Source of the DNA: SIG447 sp045577075
GTDB taxonomy: Bacteria; Bacillota; Clostridia; UMGS1883; UMGS1540
Reading direction: 5' to 3'
DNA length: 6,674 bases
Assembly: GCA_045577075.1 (NCBI GenBank)
Contig: JAZNHR010000009.1
Location: forward strand, 1-6,674
Shown here piece after piece: positions 1 to 5,852 of the stretch. A model generated the notes under the pieces. That model searched no databases, was not told the DNA's origin, and saw only the letters and a list, made by a program, of their open reading frames with translations. The translations under genes and the position numbers were made by a program. The first letter of the stretch is position 1. Every line of letters starts with the position of its first letter.

Positions 1-1
1 C

Positions 2-286
2 ATGACGGGGGAGGTTACCCTTCGTGGAAAGGTTTTGCCCGTTGGCGGCATCAAGGAAAAGCTTTTGGCGGCCCATCGCCTTGGGAAGAAAACGGTGCTG
101 ATTCCAAAGGAAAACCTGCGGGATACGGCGGAATTACCGCCTTCTGTCCGCGCCGCCCTTGAAATTATTCCCGTTTCTGAAATGGACGAGGTATTTTCCC
201 TTGCTCTCATGCCTATGGAAAAGAAAAGCGAGGCAGAGGCGGACTTTCTGCCCATCTCCGCAGAGCCTTCTGCAGTACATGCATAA
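2..286 (+). CDS. lon: Lon protease (ATP-dependent serine protease), C-terminal fragment
   Basis: This is the last 94 residues of the Lon peptidase domain. The gene is cut by the left window edge, so the ATG at position 2 is an internal Met and not the start. The conserved segment MTGEVTLRGKVLPVGGIKEK is intact; its GGIKEK holds the lysine (fragment residue 18) of the Ser-Lys catalytic dyad. The Ser, the AAA+ module and the substrate-binding domain would lie upstream. In the family, Lon is a cytoplasmic hexamer that degrades misfolded and regulatory proteins. After the usual end of the domain (around LALMP) there are about 24 extra residues, rich in Glu/Ala and ending SAVHA, with no evident motif. 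The gene ends just before a strong hairpin terminator and converges on the NlpC/P60 gene. Identity as Lon is secure; full length cannot be judged. Confidence 0.95.
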   Translation: MTGEVTLRGKVLPVGGIKEKLLAAHRLGKKTVLIPKENLRDTAELPPSVRAALEIIPVSEMDEVFSLALMPMEKKSEAEADFLPISAEPSAVHA

Positions 287-292
287 AATAAT

Positions 293-322
293 AAACGGAC
301 ACATGAAATCATGTGTCCGTTT
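293..322. terminator. Bidirectional intrinsic terminator between lon and the NlpC/P60 gene
   Basis: A perfect inverted repeat has arms at 293-305 and 310-322 and an AAAT loop. The stem core is ACGGACACATG. On the + strand it is followed by TTTGTGTTAT, and on the - strand by TTTATTATTTTATG, so it can end both convergent units. It begins 6 nt after the lon stop and ends 4 nt before the stop of the NlpC/P60 gene. Confidence 0.9.
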
Positions 323-326
323 TGTG

Positions 327-1031
327 TTATTCCAGTATTCTTCTTGCGGCTACAAACGTTCTCGCATAGTACCCGGAATCGAGGGTGGTGATTTTAACAA
401 CATCCCCGGTTTGCGGTGCGTGAATAAAGTTCCCGTCGCCCACGTAAATGCCGACGTGGTTAATCGTCGAATATCTGGCGGTGTTATGGAAAAACACAAC
501 GTCCCCGGGCTGGAGATTTTCTTTTGTAATGGGTGTGCCGTGGGCAGTCTGGTCGGCCGCAACCCGGTTTATGGAAACGCCCAGCTCTTTGAAAACGTAC
601 TGGACAAGACCGCTACAGTCAAAGCCCGAAGGGGAAGAACCGCCGTATACATAGGGAATACCGAGGTACTTCTTCGCTGTATCCACTATGAGCTGTCCTT
701 TTGTGCTTATGGGGGGAGCATCGGGCGCTGTGCCGGGATTTTCAGCCGGCGTTTGTGTTTTGGGGGCGGCGTTTCGGCTGTCGGTTACATATGTAGCGTG
801 CACGTAGCCGATTTTGCCGCCGTATTCAATTTTAAACCATGCGCCGCCGGTTTTGGTAAGAATATTGACCGTCTCACCGGTATTCAGCTGACCTATGACG
901 CCCGCGTCCGTAGAAGGGGCGGAGCGAATGTTTAAATCTGTAGCTTGTACGGTACCTACCCCGTTTGCCGCCTGTGTACCGAGGGGCGAGAGGAGTAAAG
1001 TGAGTGCCAGAAGGGAAATGTACTTTTTCAA
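327..1031 (-). CDS. Secreted SH3-NlpC/P60 cell-wall endopeptidase
   Basis: A predicted exported peptidoglycan hydrolase of 234 aa. Residues 1-21 form a signal peptide (MKKY, then a Leu-rich core, with cleavage near TQA-A). A bacterial SH3 domain follows at about 25-83, with the typical LNIRSAPS start and GKIGYVHATYV end. A Pro/Thr/Ala-rich linker covers about 88-109, and an NlpC/P60 domain covers about 112-234. The catalytic triad is visible: Cys139 in FDCSGLV, His192 in NHVGIYVG and His204 in FIHAP. Family members cut D-Glu to diamino acid bonds in stem peptides, and the SH3 domain probably binds the wall. The start codon is TTG at 1029-1031; it is supported by AAAGGAGG 9 nt upstream and by the signal peptide beginning there. 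The gene lies 39 nt downstream of the YwlG-like gene with no promoter seen in the gap, so co-transcription is likely. The exact bond cut is unknown. Confidence 0.93.
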   Translation of the reverse strand: MKKYISLLALTLLLSPLGTQAANGVGTVQATDLNIRSAPSTDAGVIGQLNTGETVNILTKTGGAWFKIEYGGKIGYVHATYVTDSRNAAPKTQTPAENPGTAPDAPPISTKGQLIVDTAKKYLGIPYVYGGSSPSGFDCSGLVQYVFKELGVSINRVAADQTAHGTPITKENLQPGDVVFFHNTARYSTINHVGIYVGDGNFIHAPQTGDVVKITTLDSGYYARTFVAARRILE

Positions 1032-1040
1032 AAGAGATTG

Positions 1041-1048
1041 CCTCCTTT
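1041..1048 (-). promoter_or_regulatory. Ribosome binding site supporting the TTG start
   Basis: On the minus strand AAAGGAGG lies 9 nt before the TTG at 1031-1029. There is no in-frame ATG nearby that would keep the signal peptide whole, so this site decides the non-ATG start of the NlpC/P60 gene. Confidence 0.8.
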
Positions 1049-1070
1049 ATGCTTTGGTAAGGCAGAGCGT

Positions 1071-1613
1071 TTAGTTTACTTCGTATACAGCCCGTGCGCC
1101 GCCGATATATTTCGGTCTTGTTTTTGCAAAGGTGACGTGTGCCTGCCCGATTGTTTTTACGGAAAGCCGAACGGGAACCGCAACGTGACGAAGATGCATG
1201 CCGATAAACGTGTCCCCAATGTCCATGCCGGCGTGGCACGCGGCAAATTCCACCGCCACCGCGTCGTCTAAAAGCTTATAGCAGGCCGTGGCGGCACTGC
1301 CACCCGCCTTGGGCTGGGGAATGACTGACACAATCTCAAACCCATATTTTTCTGCTGCCTCACGTTCTAATATAACAGCGCGGTTTAAGTGCTCACAGCA
1401 TCCGACGGCCAGATAAATGCCCAAAGGCTTTAAAACGGAGAGGGCGGCGGAGATAATCGCTTCCCCAAGGTCATATACGGAGCCTTTGCCGATTTTCTCG
1501 CCTGCCACCTCGCTTGTGCTGCAGCCGAGGATGACAAGTTGCCCCTTTTTTACGTCCGCTTCTTGTATCAGTTCTTCCATCGCTACACGGGTAGCGTTTT
1601 TAATTTCTTCCAT
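1071..1613 (-). CDS. ywlG: UPF0340 / YwlG-like protein (DUF436 family)
   Basis: This 180-aa protein is recognised as the UPF0340/YwlG family (TIGR01440 type), whose biochemical role is not established. Its length matches the family. Conserved-looking segments are GCSTSEVAGEKIGKGS at 30-45, CCEHLNRA at 72-79, PKAGGSAATACY at 101-112 and GDTFIGMHL at 133-141. Cys31, Cys72, Cys73 and Cys111 lie in or beside them and could line a ligand or metal site (inference). There is no signal peptide or membrane segment, so it is probably cytoplasmic. The ATG at 1611-1613 is preceded by AAGGAGG (1622-1628) at 8 nt spacing and by a consensus promoter, so the start is well supported. It is the first gene of a unit that continues into the NlpC/P60 gene; no functional link between the two is evident. 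Confidence 0.9.
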   Translation of the reverse strand: MEEIKNATRVAMEELIQEADVKKGQLVILGCSTSEVAGEKIGKGSVYDLGEAIISAALSVLKPLGIYLAVGCCEHLNRAVILEREAAEKYGFEIVSVIPQPKAGGSAATACYKLLDDAVAVEFAACHAGMDIGDTFIGMHLRHVAVPVRLSVKTIGQAHVTFAKTRPKYIGGARAVYEVN

Positions 1614-1643
1614 ACGGTTTGCCTCCTTGCCCTGTATTCTTTT

Positions 1644-1671
1644 ATTATACTAAAAAAAAAAAAAATGTCAA
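1644..1671 (-). promoter_or_regulatory. Consensus sigma-A promoter with a T14 homopolymer spacer
   Basis: Read on the minus strand, TTGACA (1666-1671) and TATAAT (1644-1649) are both exact consensus boxes. The 16-bp spacer between them is T14 followed by A and G. Transcription would begin near 1637, about 24 nt before the ATG of the YwlG-like gene. The homopolymer fills almost the whole spacer, so any slippage there would change spacer length directly. Confidence 0.9.
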
Positions 1672-1693
1672 GTAGAAACGGGATTTTACATAG

Positions 1694-1720
1694 AGAAAGA
1701 CCGCACAAGGCGGTCTTTCT
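1694..1720 (-). terminator. Hairpin terminator after the sialidase-like gene
   Basis: A perfect 11-bp stem (AGAAAGACCGC at 1694-1704 and its complement at 1710-1720) has a 5-nt loop and begins 1 nt past the stop codon at 1722-1724. The T-rich tail on the minus strand is short and interrupted (TCTTTCTCTATGT), so termination may be less than complete. The hairpin lies just upstream of the promoter of the YwlG-like gene and would insulate the two minus-strand units. Confidence 0.75.
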
Positions 1721-1721
1721 G

Positions 1722-3044
1722 TTATATGTTGAAATTAAAGGGGATTCTGTGACAGGTAATGAGATTATTATCGTGATAGCACGCTGCATCTCCAAAAGCA
1801 GTACGGGAAATCACTAAGAATCCATTTTCCTCAAACTCAAATACAGGATACTGGAAGGCGATCTTTTGGCGGTCTGCCGCGGAATAATCCAAAACAGCTG
1901 TTTCATATTTCCAGTTTTCCATATCCGTGGAAGAATAGACGCTGAGTTTTGTACGCTCAAATTTGCAATCGTTTCCTATTGCGTAATACTTCCCGTTTTT
2001 GTGACGCTTGATTTCAAATTTTGTAGAAGCCATGGGGAAGGGGAGTGTTTTTCTGAGGGTGCTAATGCCGTGGGGGTCTTCGGTATCCACATCCAAAAGC
2101 AGTGCCTCCTCCCGTTTGAAACGCAGGAAATTCACAAGCTTATTGTCCGGCGTTACAACAACGTTGCCCTCAATGGCGGGGCTTTTCGCTTCGTGTCTGT
2201 AAGGTGCAGATAAAACCCAGTTTTCAGGGCAAAGCAAATCTTTTTCGACATCTATAGAGAGAACACAGTTGCAAAATCCGTTTACATACCAGCTTCCGTA
2301 TTCCATGGAGGTCCAGAGTCTGCCATTATGCTCCGTTACCACACACGGTGCCCGGTGGAATCCTTCGCCAACGGAAGAAGAACCATAAAAAAGGATAACG
2401 GGGCGGGACCATGTTTTCCCTTCGTCTGTACTTTTGCCAATAATAATATTGGCATACTGTCCTGAAACGCCGAGGAAATAAAGGTCACCGTTATGTACGA
2501 AAAGTTTACCCCAGAAGCAGGGATGGATTTCTGTAAGATACTGCCATGTTTTCCCTTCGTCTGTCGATTCAAACAAAATCGTATGATTTTGGGGAGCTTC
2601 ACGGTTAAAGACATCCATGGAAACGATATATTTACCGCTTGGCAAAATGACAAGAGACGGTGAGCAAAGATATTTACCAGAGAAAAGATAAGCCGGGTCC
2701 TCGGGGTGCAAATAGTTAATAACCGTACCGGGAACCTCCGTGGTGCGAAGCAATCTTTCTTTGCTAGACTTTCCACTCGTAGATTCAATGCGGAGGATGT
2801 AGGTTTCTCTTTCCTTAAGGTCTTCAACCGTAATTGTTTTCGAGGAAAGGGGATAGGTCTTCGAGAAAAGACCTTCTCTCTCTCGCACAATCAAGGTATA
2901 GGTTTCGGTTTCGTCAGGTGCGTACCACTCTACTTCAAAGCCATTTTTAAGCGGTGCAAGGCGTAAAAAATGGGGTCTTTTAAGGTCCTCTTGTCTGTCA
3001 AACGGGACGTAGGGAGTACTGTTCCATGCAGATATACCATTCAT
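1722..3044 (-). CDS. Cytoplasmic sialidase-fold (Asp-box/BNR) protein with N-terminal FN3-like domain
   Basis: A 440-aa protein with two perfect Asp-box motifs, STDEGKTW at 160-167 and 205-212, and a third degenerate one, SSTDMENW at 371-378. These mark a sialidase-type beta-propeller over about 115-435. Residues about 25-103 resemble a fibronectin type III domain (VEWYAPDE, then TYILRIESTSG, ending near TTEVPG). There is no signal peptide or anchor, so it should act in the cytoplasm, unlike most bacterial GH33 sialidases. The FRIP motif of classical sialidases is not seen near the start of the propeller, and I cannot assign the arginine triad or the Tyr/Glu nucleophile pair. Sialidase activity is therefore not supported; another glycosidase, lyase or binding role is possible. 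The start is preceded by AAGGAGGT at 6 nt spacing, and only 2 nt separate it from the upstream aldolase stop. It is the last gene of the operon. Confidence 0.8.
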   Translation of the reverse strand: MNGISAWNSTPYVPFDRQEDLKRPHFLRLAPLKNGFEVEWYAPDETETYTLIVREREGLFSKTYPLSSKTITVEDLKERETYILRIESTSGKSSKERLLRTTEVPGTVINYLHPEDPAYLFSGKYLCSPSLVILPSGKYIVSMDVFNREAPQNHTILFESTDEGKTWQYLTEIHPCFWGKLFVHNGDLYFLGVSGQYANIIIGKSTDEGKTWSRPVILFYGSSSVGEGFHRAPCVVTEHNGRLWTSMEYGSWYVNGFCNCVLSIDVEKDLLCPENWVLSAPYRHEAKSPAIEGNVVVTPDNKLVNFLRFKREEALLLDVDTEDPHGISTLRKTLPFPMASTKFEIKRHKNGKYYAIGNDCKFERTKLSVYSSTDMENWKYETAVLDYSAADRQKIAFQYPVFEFEENGFLVISRTAFGDAACYHDNNLITCHRIPFNFNI

Positions 3045-3046
3045 AT

Positions 3047-3973
3047 TTATACCTCCTTCAGTTCGTCTCTTACTTTTTGAGACAGGTCATAAAGCTGTTT
3101 CATGCAAAGTTTCTGGTAAGGGGTTAGCGTTTTATGGTCGGCACTTCTTGAGAAAACATTTAAGTCAACACCCTCAAAGCCGAGATAATATTTGGCGGTG
3201 CCGGGATAAACACTGTTTTCCGTAAAGGCACACATACTTAAGATGTTTGAAACTTCATCTGCCTTTTCACTTTCGAAATTGCGGCAAAGCCATACGAGAA
3301 GGTCAGGATGGAAGTTTGCCATAATACCCGAATAGCCTGCACCGCCACAACGCAGGGAATGGAGAAGCGTTTGCGCGTTGGCGTTAAAAAGCATAACATC
3401 GCTATCCTGTAGTTGCACAAGGCGGTCTGCGAGCATGTCCGGGTCACAGCAGGTGTCCTTGATAAAACGGAATCTTCCCGTTTCTTTGCAAAAATCCAAG
3501 ATGCGAGGGGTTAAAAGCCGCTTATAGGGTCTCGGGCATTCATAGATGCCGAGAGGAATATGGGACGGAATTCTGGAAAGAACGTACTCCGCATTTTTAA
3601 TCCATTCGTCATCGCCGTCGTGATGCAGGTCAAAACGGTTGCTTACAAGCACGAAAGCATCCACGCCCGTTTCGTAAATGGCGTTGATTTCTTCGATTTG
3701 TGCATCGAGATCATCTGCACAGTGGCCACTTGCCACCACGTTCATTTTGTAGGGTGCTTTTTTTGCACAGGCAACCACTTTCTTTGCAAGGGCCACCCTT
3801 TCCGCCAAAGACAGGTAAAGCATTTCACTGGACTGGCATACGGCAAAAATACCGTCACACTCGTTTTTAATGTAGAAATTCACGAGTTTTTCTACACCCT
3901 CAAAATCAATTTTGCCATCTTTGGTGTAGGGGGTTATCATGGTAGGATATACGCCACGGTTTAGTTTCATCAT
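3047..3973 (-). CDS. DHDPS / N-acetylneuraminate lyase family aldolase, substrate unknown
   Basis: A class I (Schiff-base) aldolase of 308 aa, the usual length for the DapA/NanA family, predicted to be a cytoplasmic TIM barrel. The expected catalytic residues are present: Lys172 in FIKDTCCD for the Schiff base and Tyr144 in GIYECP for proton relay. The family loop GTTGE/GSTGE is replaced by CQSSE at 46-50, losing the conserved Gly. The segment that in E. coli NanA carries the YDE sialate-binding residues reads NAQ here (about 199-201). It is therefore probably neither a true dihydrodipicolinate synthase nor a classical sialate lyase; cleavage of another 2-keto(-3-deoxy) sugar acid is plausible (inference). 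The first ATG (3971-3973) overlaps the stop of the kinase gene as TAATG and has GAGGG at 6 nt spacing; the next codon is also ATG and could be used. It lies in the middle of a three-gene operon with the kinase-AraC and sialidase-like genes. Confidence 0.88.
   Translation of the reverse strand: MMKLNRGVYPTMITPYTKDGKIDFEGVEKLVNFYIKNECDGIFAVCQSSEMLYLSLAERVALAKKVVACAKKAPYKMNVVASGHCADDLDAQIEEINAIYETGVDAFVLVSNRFDLHHDGDDEWIKNAEYVLSRIPSHIPLGIYECPRPYKRLLTPRILDFCKETGRFRFIKDTCCDPDMLADRLVQLQDSDVMLFNANAQTLLHSLRCGGAGYSGIMANFHPDLLVWLCRNFESEKADEVSNILSMCAFTENSVYPGTAKYYLGFEGVDLNVFSRSADHKTLTPYQKLCMKQLYDLSQKVRDELKEV
3051..3058 (-). promoter_or_regulatory. Ribosome binding site inside the end of the aldolase gene
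   Basis: On the minus strand AAGGAGGT sits within the last codons of the aldolase gene, 6 nt before the ATG (3042-3044) of the sialidase-like gene. It fixes the downstream start and implies translational coupling. Confidence 0.85.
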
Positions 3974-5208
3974 TATTTTCCCTCTTTTCTAAATTTTAAT
4001 GGGGATTTTCCATAAATTTGTGTAAACTTTTTGCGGAAAAAACTTTCGTTTTCATACCCGACATGGGGAATAATTTCTCCCACGGGCATATTGGTATTTC
4101 GCAGGAGTGCGGCCGCTTTTTCACATCTTTTGGAGGCGAGCAAAGCGGAAAATGTAAGCCCCGTAACTTCCTTACAAAGAGTGCCTACATAGGTGGTGGA
4201 AAAGCCCATCCTTTCTGCAAGCCCGGAGAGGGAAGCAGAACGCAAATTTTCATCTATATAGCGAAGAATTTCTTTTTCCCGGCATTTTTGCACATTTTCG
4301 TTACGGGTTTCCGCAAGCACCATGGAATCCATTAAGTGCCGCACCTCTTCCATATAAGGGATAGATGGCGATGCGCCGGGTCTGGAAACAGCAATGGCAG
4401 AAGCCGCGGAAGCAATTTTCAAAGCATCTGTTACAGTGCTTTTTTGTGCAATTTCTGCCAGAAAGTAGCCAATAAAGGTGTCCCCGGCAGCGGTGGTATC
4501 CACCGCATCCACGCGGAATGCGCCGTGCTCGGACACAGTGTCTGCATCCACGTAGAGGCATCCCTTGCTGCCAAGGGTAATAACGCTCTTTAAATTCGGA
4601 TGGTTTTTTCGCGTATAGGCGATAAAAACATTCGCATTATCGCTACCGCAAAAGCCTTCCGCTTCCGTTTCATTTAAAATCAGGTATGTAATTTTTGAGA
4701 GGTCAATGGATGCAATTTTTTTTGTAAAGGGGGCGGGGTTAAAAACAATTTTAATGCCCAGACTGTGTGCCTTATCGATGATGTAAGGAATATTGTTGAT
4801 TTCGTTTTGGATAAGCAGGATATCATCTGATGAAAAGTGTTCCAAGACGCTGTCAATGTATTCTTTTGTGATGCATTGATTTGTACCGCCGTGGAGAAAA
4901 ATGCAGTTTTCCCCGTTTTTGTCCACCTGAATAATGGCGTGACCGTTCGGAGTATCCTGCCGTGCAATGAGCGAAACGTTCACCTGGCTATCTTTGAGCG
5001 CAGAAAGCAAAATATCGCCATCCTTACCCAAATAACCTGCGTGGTAAACCTCTGCACCTGCCCTTGCCAGTGCAATGGATTGATTGAGCCCTTTTCCGCC
5101 TGGAAAAATTTCCATGAAATCGGCAGAAAGGGTTTCTCCGGCCTTGACAAAATGGTCTACAGCATACACGTAATCAATGTTGCAGGAACCGAAATTTAAT
5201 ATTTTCAT
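3973..5208 (-). CDS. PfkB/ribokinase-type sugar kinase fused to an AraC-family DNA-binding domain
   Basis: A 411-aa fusion. Residues 1 to about 290 form a complete ribokinase-like kinase: GSCNID at 7-12 (Asp12 at the sugar site), PGGKGLNQS at 36-44 (Lys39, Asn42), Glu136 in QNE, NPAP at 157-160, NETEAE at 179-184, TLGSKG at 211-216, and DTTAAGDTF at 237-245 with catalytic-base Asp243. It closes with RPGASPSIP (276-284), as ribokinases do. A short linker leads to an AraC-type double helix-turn-helix at about 310-408: a first HTH near LSGLAERMGFSTTYVGTLCK and a second ending in VGYENESFFRKKF...YGKSPLKFR. AraC proteins usually carry a cupin or other sensor in front; here an apparently active kinase takes that place, so it may sense its sugar or ATP state while controlling its own operon (inference). 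Start: an upstream in-frame extension to 5265 would run through the promoter, whereas the ATG at 5206-5208 has AAGGGGA 8 nt upstream and begins at the canonical kinase N-terminus. It is the first gene of the operon and its stop overlaps the aldolase start. Confidence 0.92.
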   Translation of the reverse strand: MKILNFGSCNIDYVYAVDHFVKAGETLSADFMEIFPGGKGLNQSIALARAGAEVYHAGYLGKDGDILLSALKDSQVNVSLIARQDTPNGHAIIQVDKNGENCIFLHGGTNQCITKEYIDSVLEHFSSDDILLIQNEINNIPYIIDKAHSLGIKIVFNPAPFTKKIASIDLSKITYLILNETEAEGFCGSDNANVFIAYTRKNHPNLKSVITLGSKGCLYVDADTVSEHGAFRVDAVDTTAAGDTFIGYFLAEIAQKSTVTDALKIASAASAIAVSRPGASPSIPYMEEVRHLMDSMVLAETRNENVQKCREKEILRYIDENLRSASLSGLAERMGFSTTYVGTLCKEVTGLTFSALLASKRCEKAAALLRNTNMPVGEIIPHVGYENESFFRKKFTQIYGKSPLKFRKEGK

Positions 5209-5216
5209 TGTATCAT

Positions 5217-5223
5217 TCCCCTT
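5217..5223 (-). promoter_or_regulatory. Ribosome binding site choosing the kinase-AraC start
   Basis: AAGGGGA on the minus strand lies 8 nt before the ATG at 5208-5206. No comparable site precedes the longer in-frame start at 5265. Confidence 0.7.
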
Positions 5224-5227
5224 CAAA

Positions 5228-5243
5228 TATATGGTATCATATA
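5228..5243. promoter_or_regulatory. Inverted repeat over the -10 box, candidate operator
   Basis: TATATG and CATATA form perfect 6-bp arms around GTAT. The repeat covers the -10 box and the predicted start of the kinase-AraC operon, a position where a bound protein would repress. AraC proteins more often use direct repeats upstream of -35, and AT-rich palindromes arise easily by chance, so the role is only suggested. Confidence 0.35.
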
Positions 5244-5265
5244 ATAACACAAAAAAAAAGAGCAA
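5236..5265 (-). promoter_or_regulatory. Probable sigma-A promoter of the kinase-aldolase-sialidase-like operon
   Basis: On the minus strand TTGCTC (5260-5265) and TATGAT (5236-5241) are separated by 18 bp that begin with a T9 run. The boxes match the consensus at 4 and 5 of 6 positions. Predicted transcription starts near 5229, about 20 nt before the ATG at 5208. An inverted repeat covers the -10 region. Confidence 0.6.
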
Positions 5266-5303
5266 ATTTAACCAAAAAACAGACCAATTCTACGGTACAA
5301 GCC

Positions 5304-5333
5304 AAAAAATCCACCCCCGAGGGTGGATTTTTT
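5304..5333 (-). terminator. Intrinsic terminator after the small membrane-protein gene
   Basis: A perfect 13-bp stem (A6-TCCACCC at 5304-5316, complement at 5321-5333) has a CCGA loop and a T6 run within and after the stem on both strands. On the minus strand it follows the membrane-protein stop (5343-5345) by about 10 nt and would keep that transcript out of the kinase-AraC operon. Confidence 0.92.
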
Positions 5334-5342
5334 AAGATGGTC

Positions 5343-5765
5343 TTATGCCGCGTTGCCCTCTCCGCAGCCGGCTACGCATCTTGCAAGACACGCGGTGCTG
5401 CCCAGTAGAAGGAAGAAGAATCCCACAAGTGCGCCGACAAGGATAGAGCCGAGCACGCTGGGGGCGGCAAAGGAGATTGCTAAGAGAATGACCGCTAAAA
5501 GCACTACGGCCAGTATGCTTGTCAGAAGCGTTGGCAAAATGGCGCAAAGACAGGCGCGAATACTAAGGCTTCGCGAGAGCGCGCCCACAAGGAGTATAAC
5601 GGCGAGATACACTACCGCAATACCGAAAAGAACCCACAAAAATGCCGGTGTTACCGCGATCACTGCCGTAAAGTTTAGAAACGCCGCAATAATACCGAGA
5701 ATAATGCTGCCTAAAACGGAAAGGACGACGCAGTCATTTCTGCAACTGCAATTTAATAATGTCAT
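5343..5765 (-). CDS. Small cysteine-containing four-helix membrane protein
   Basis: A very hydrophobic 140-aa protein of no recognised function. Four membrane segments are apparent at about 13-38, 40-63, 73-98 and 103-124. Cysteines cluster outside the helices: Cys6, Cys8 and Cys12 at the N-terminus (NCSCRNDC), Cys72/Cys74 at the start of helix 3, and Cys126, Cys130 and Cys134 at the C-terminus (CLARCVAGC). With an even number of helices both tails are on the same side, so the two clusters could together bind a metal or form disulfides (inference). The ATG at 5763-5765 is chosen because TTGGAGGTG lies 6 nt before it; an upstream in-frame TTG at 5784-5786 would place that ribosome site inside the gene. 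It is a single-gene unit with a terminator just downstream, divergent from the LysM-CAP gene. Similar small membrane proteins occur in spore-forming Clostridia, but I cannot name the family. Confidence 0.8.
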   Translation of the reverse strand: MTLLNCSCRNDCVVLSVLGSIILGIIAAFLNFTAVIAVTPAFLWVLFGIAVVYLAVILLVGALSRSLSIRACLCAILPTLLTSILAVVLLAVILLAISFAAPSVLGSILVGALVGFFFLLLGSTACLARCVAGCGEGNAA

Positions 5766-5771
5766 ATATTT

Positions 5772-5778
5772 CACCTCC
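5772..5778 (-). promoter_or_regulatory. Ribosome binding site choosing the membrane-protein start
   Basis: GGAGGTG on the minus strand lies 6 nt before the ATG at 5765-5763 and excludes the upstream in-frame TTG as the start. Confidence 0.8.
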
Positions 5779-5797
5779 AATTTCAATATATGACAAA

Positions 5798-5817
5798 TTT
5801 TGCAAGGGTGTGCAAAA
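5798..5817. repeat. Inverted repeat between the divergent membrane-protein and LysM-CAP genes
   Basis: TTTTGCA and TGCAAAA arms (5798-5804 and 5811-5817) flank AGGGTG. The repeat lies 33 nt upstream of the membrane-protein ATG and overlaps TTGCAC (5810-5815, minus strand), a possible weak -35 element. It could be an operator; no factor can be named. Confidence 0.35.
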
Positions 5818-5852
5818 AAACTTGCGCCTTCCTGTTTTGCCGGGAATTACAT

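Noticed and set aside
159..935. Long plus-strand open frame of 258 codons
   Set aside because: It overlaps the end of lon and lies antisense to the clear SH3-NlpC/P60 gene. It has no ribosome binding site and no recognisable domain, and its composition is that of a shadow frame.
1652..1665. A14 run as the T-tract of a terminator for the upstream minus-strand operon
   Set aside because: The run is T14 on the minus strand, but it lies about 28 nt beyond the 1694-1720 hairpin, too far to act as its tail, and it sits exactly between consensus -35 and -10 boxes.
1722..3044. Naming the Asp-box protein nanH (exo-alpha-sialidase)
   Set aside because: Asp boxes mark only the fold. The FRIP motif, a signal peptide and an assignable catalytic set are not seen.
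3047..3973. Naming the aldolase dapA or nanA
   Set aside because: Key substrate-recognition motifs of both enzymes are altered, and no lysine biosynthesis or classical nan genes surround it.
5209..5265. N-terminal extension of the kinase-AraC protein by 19 residues
   Set aside because: The extension runs through the predicted promoter, has no ribosome binding site, and adds residues before the canonical ribokinase start.
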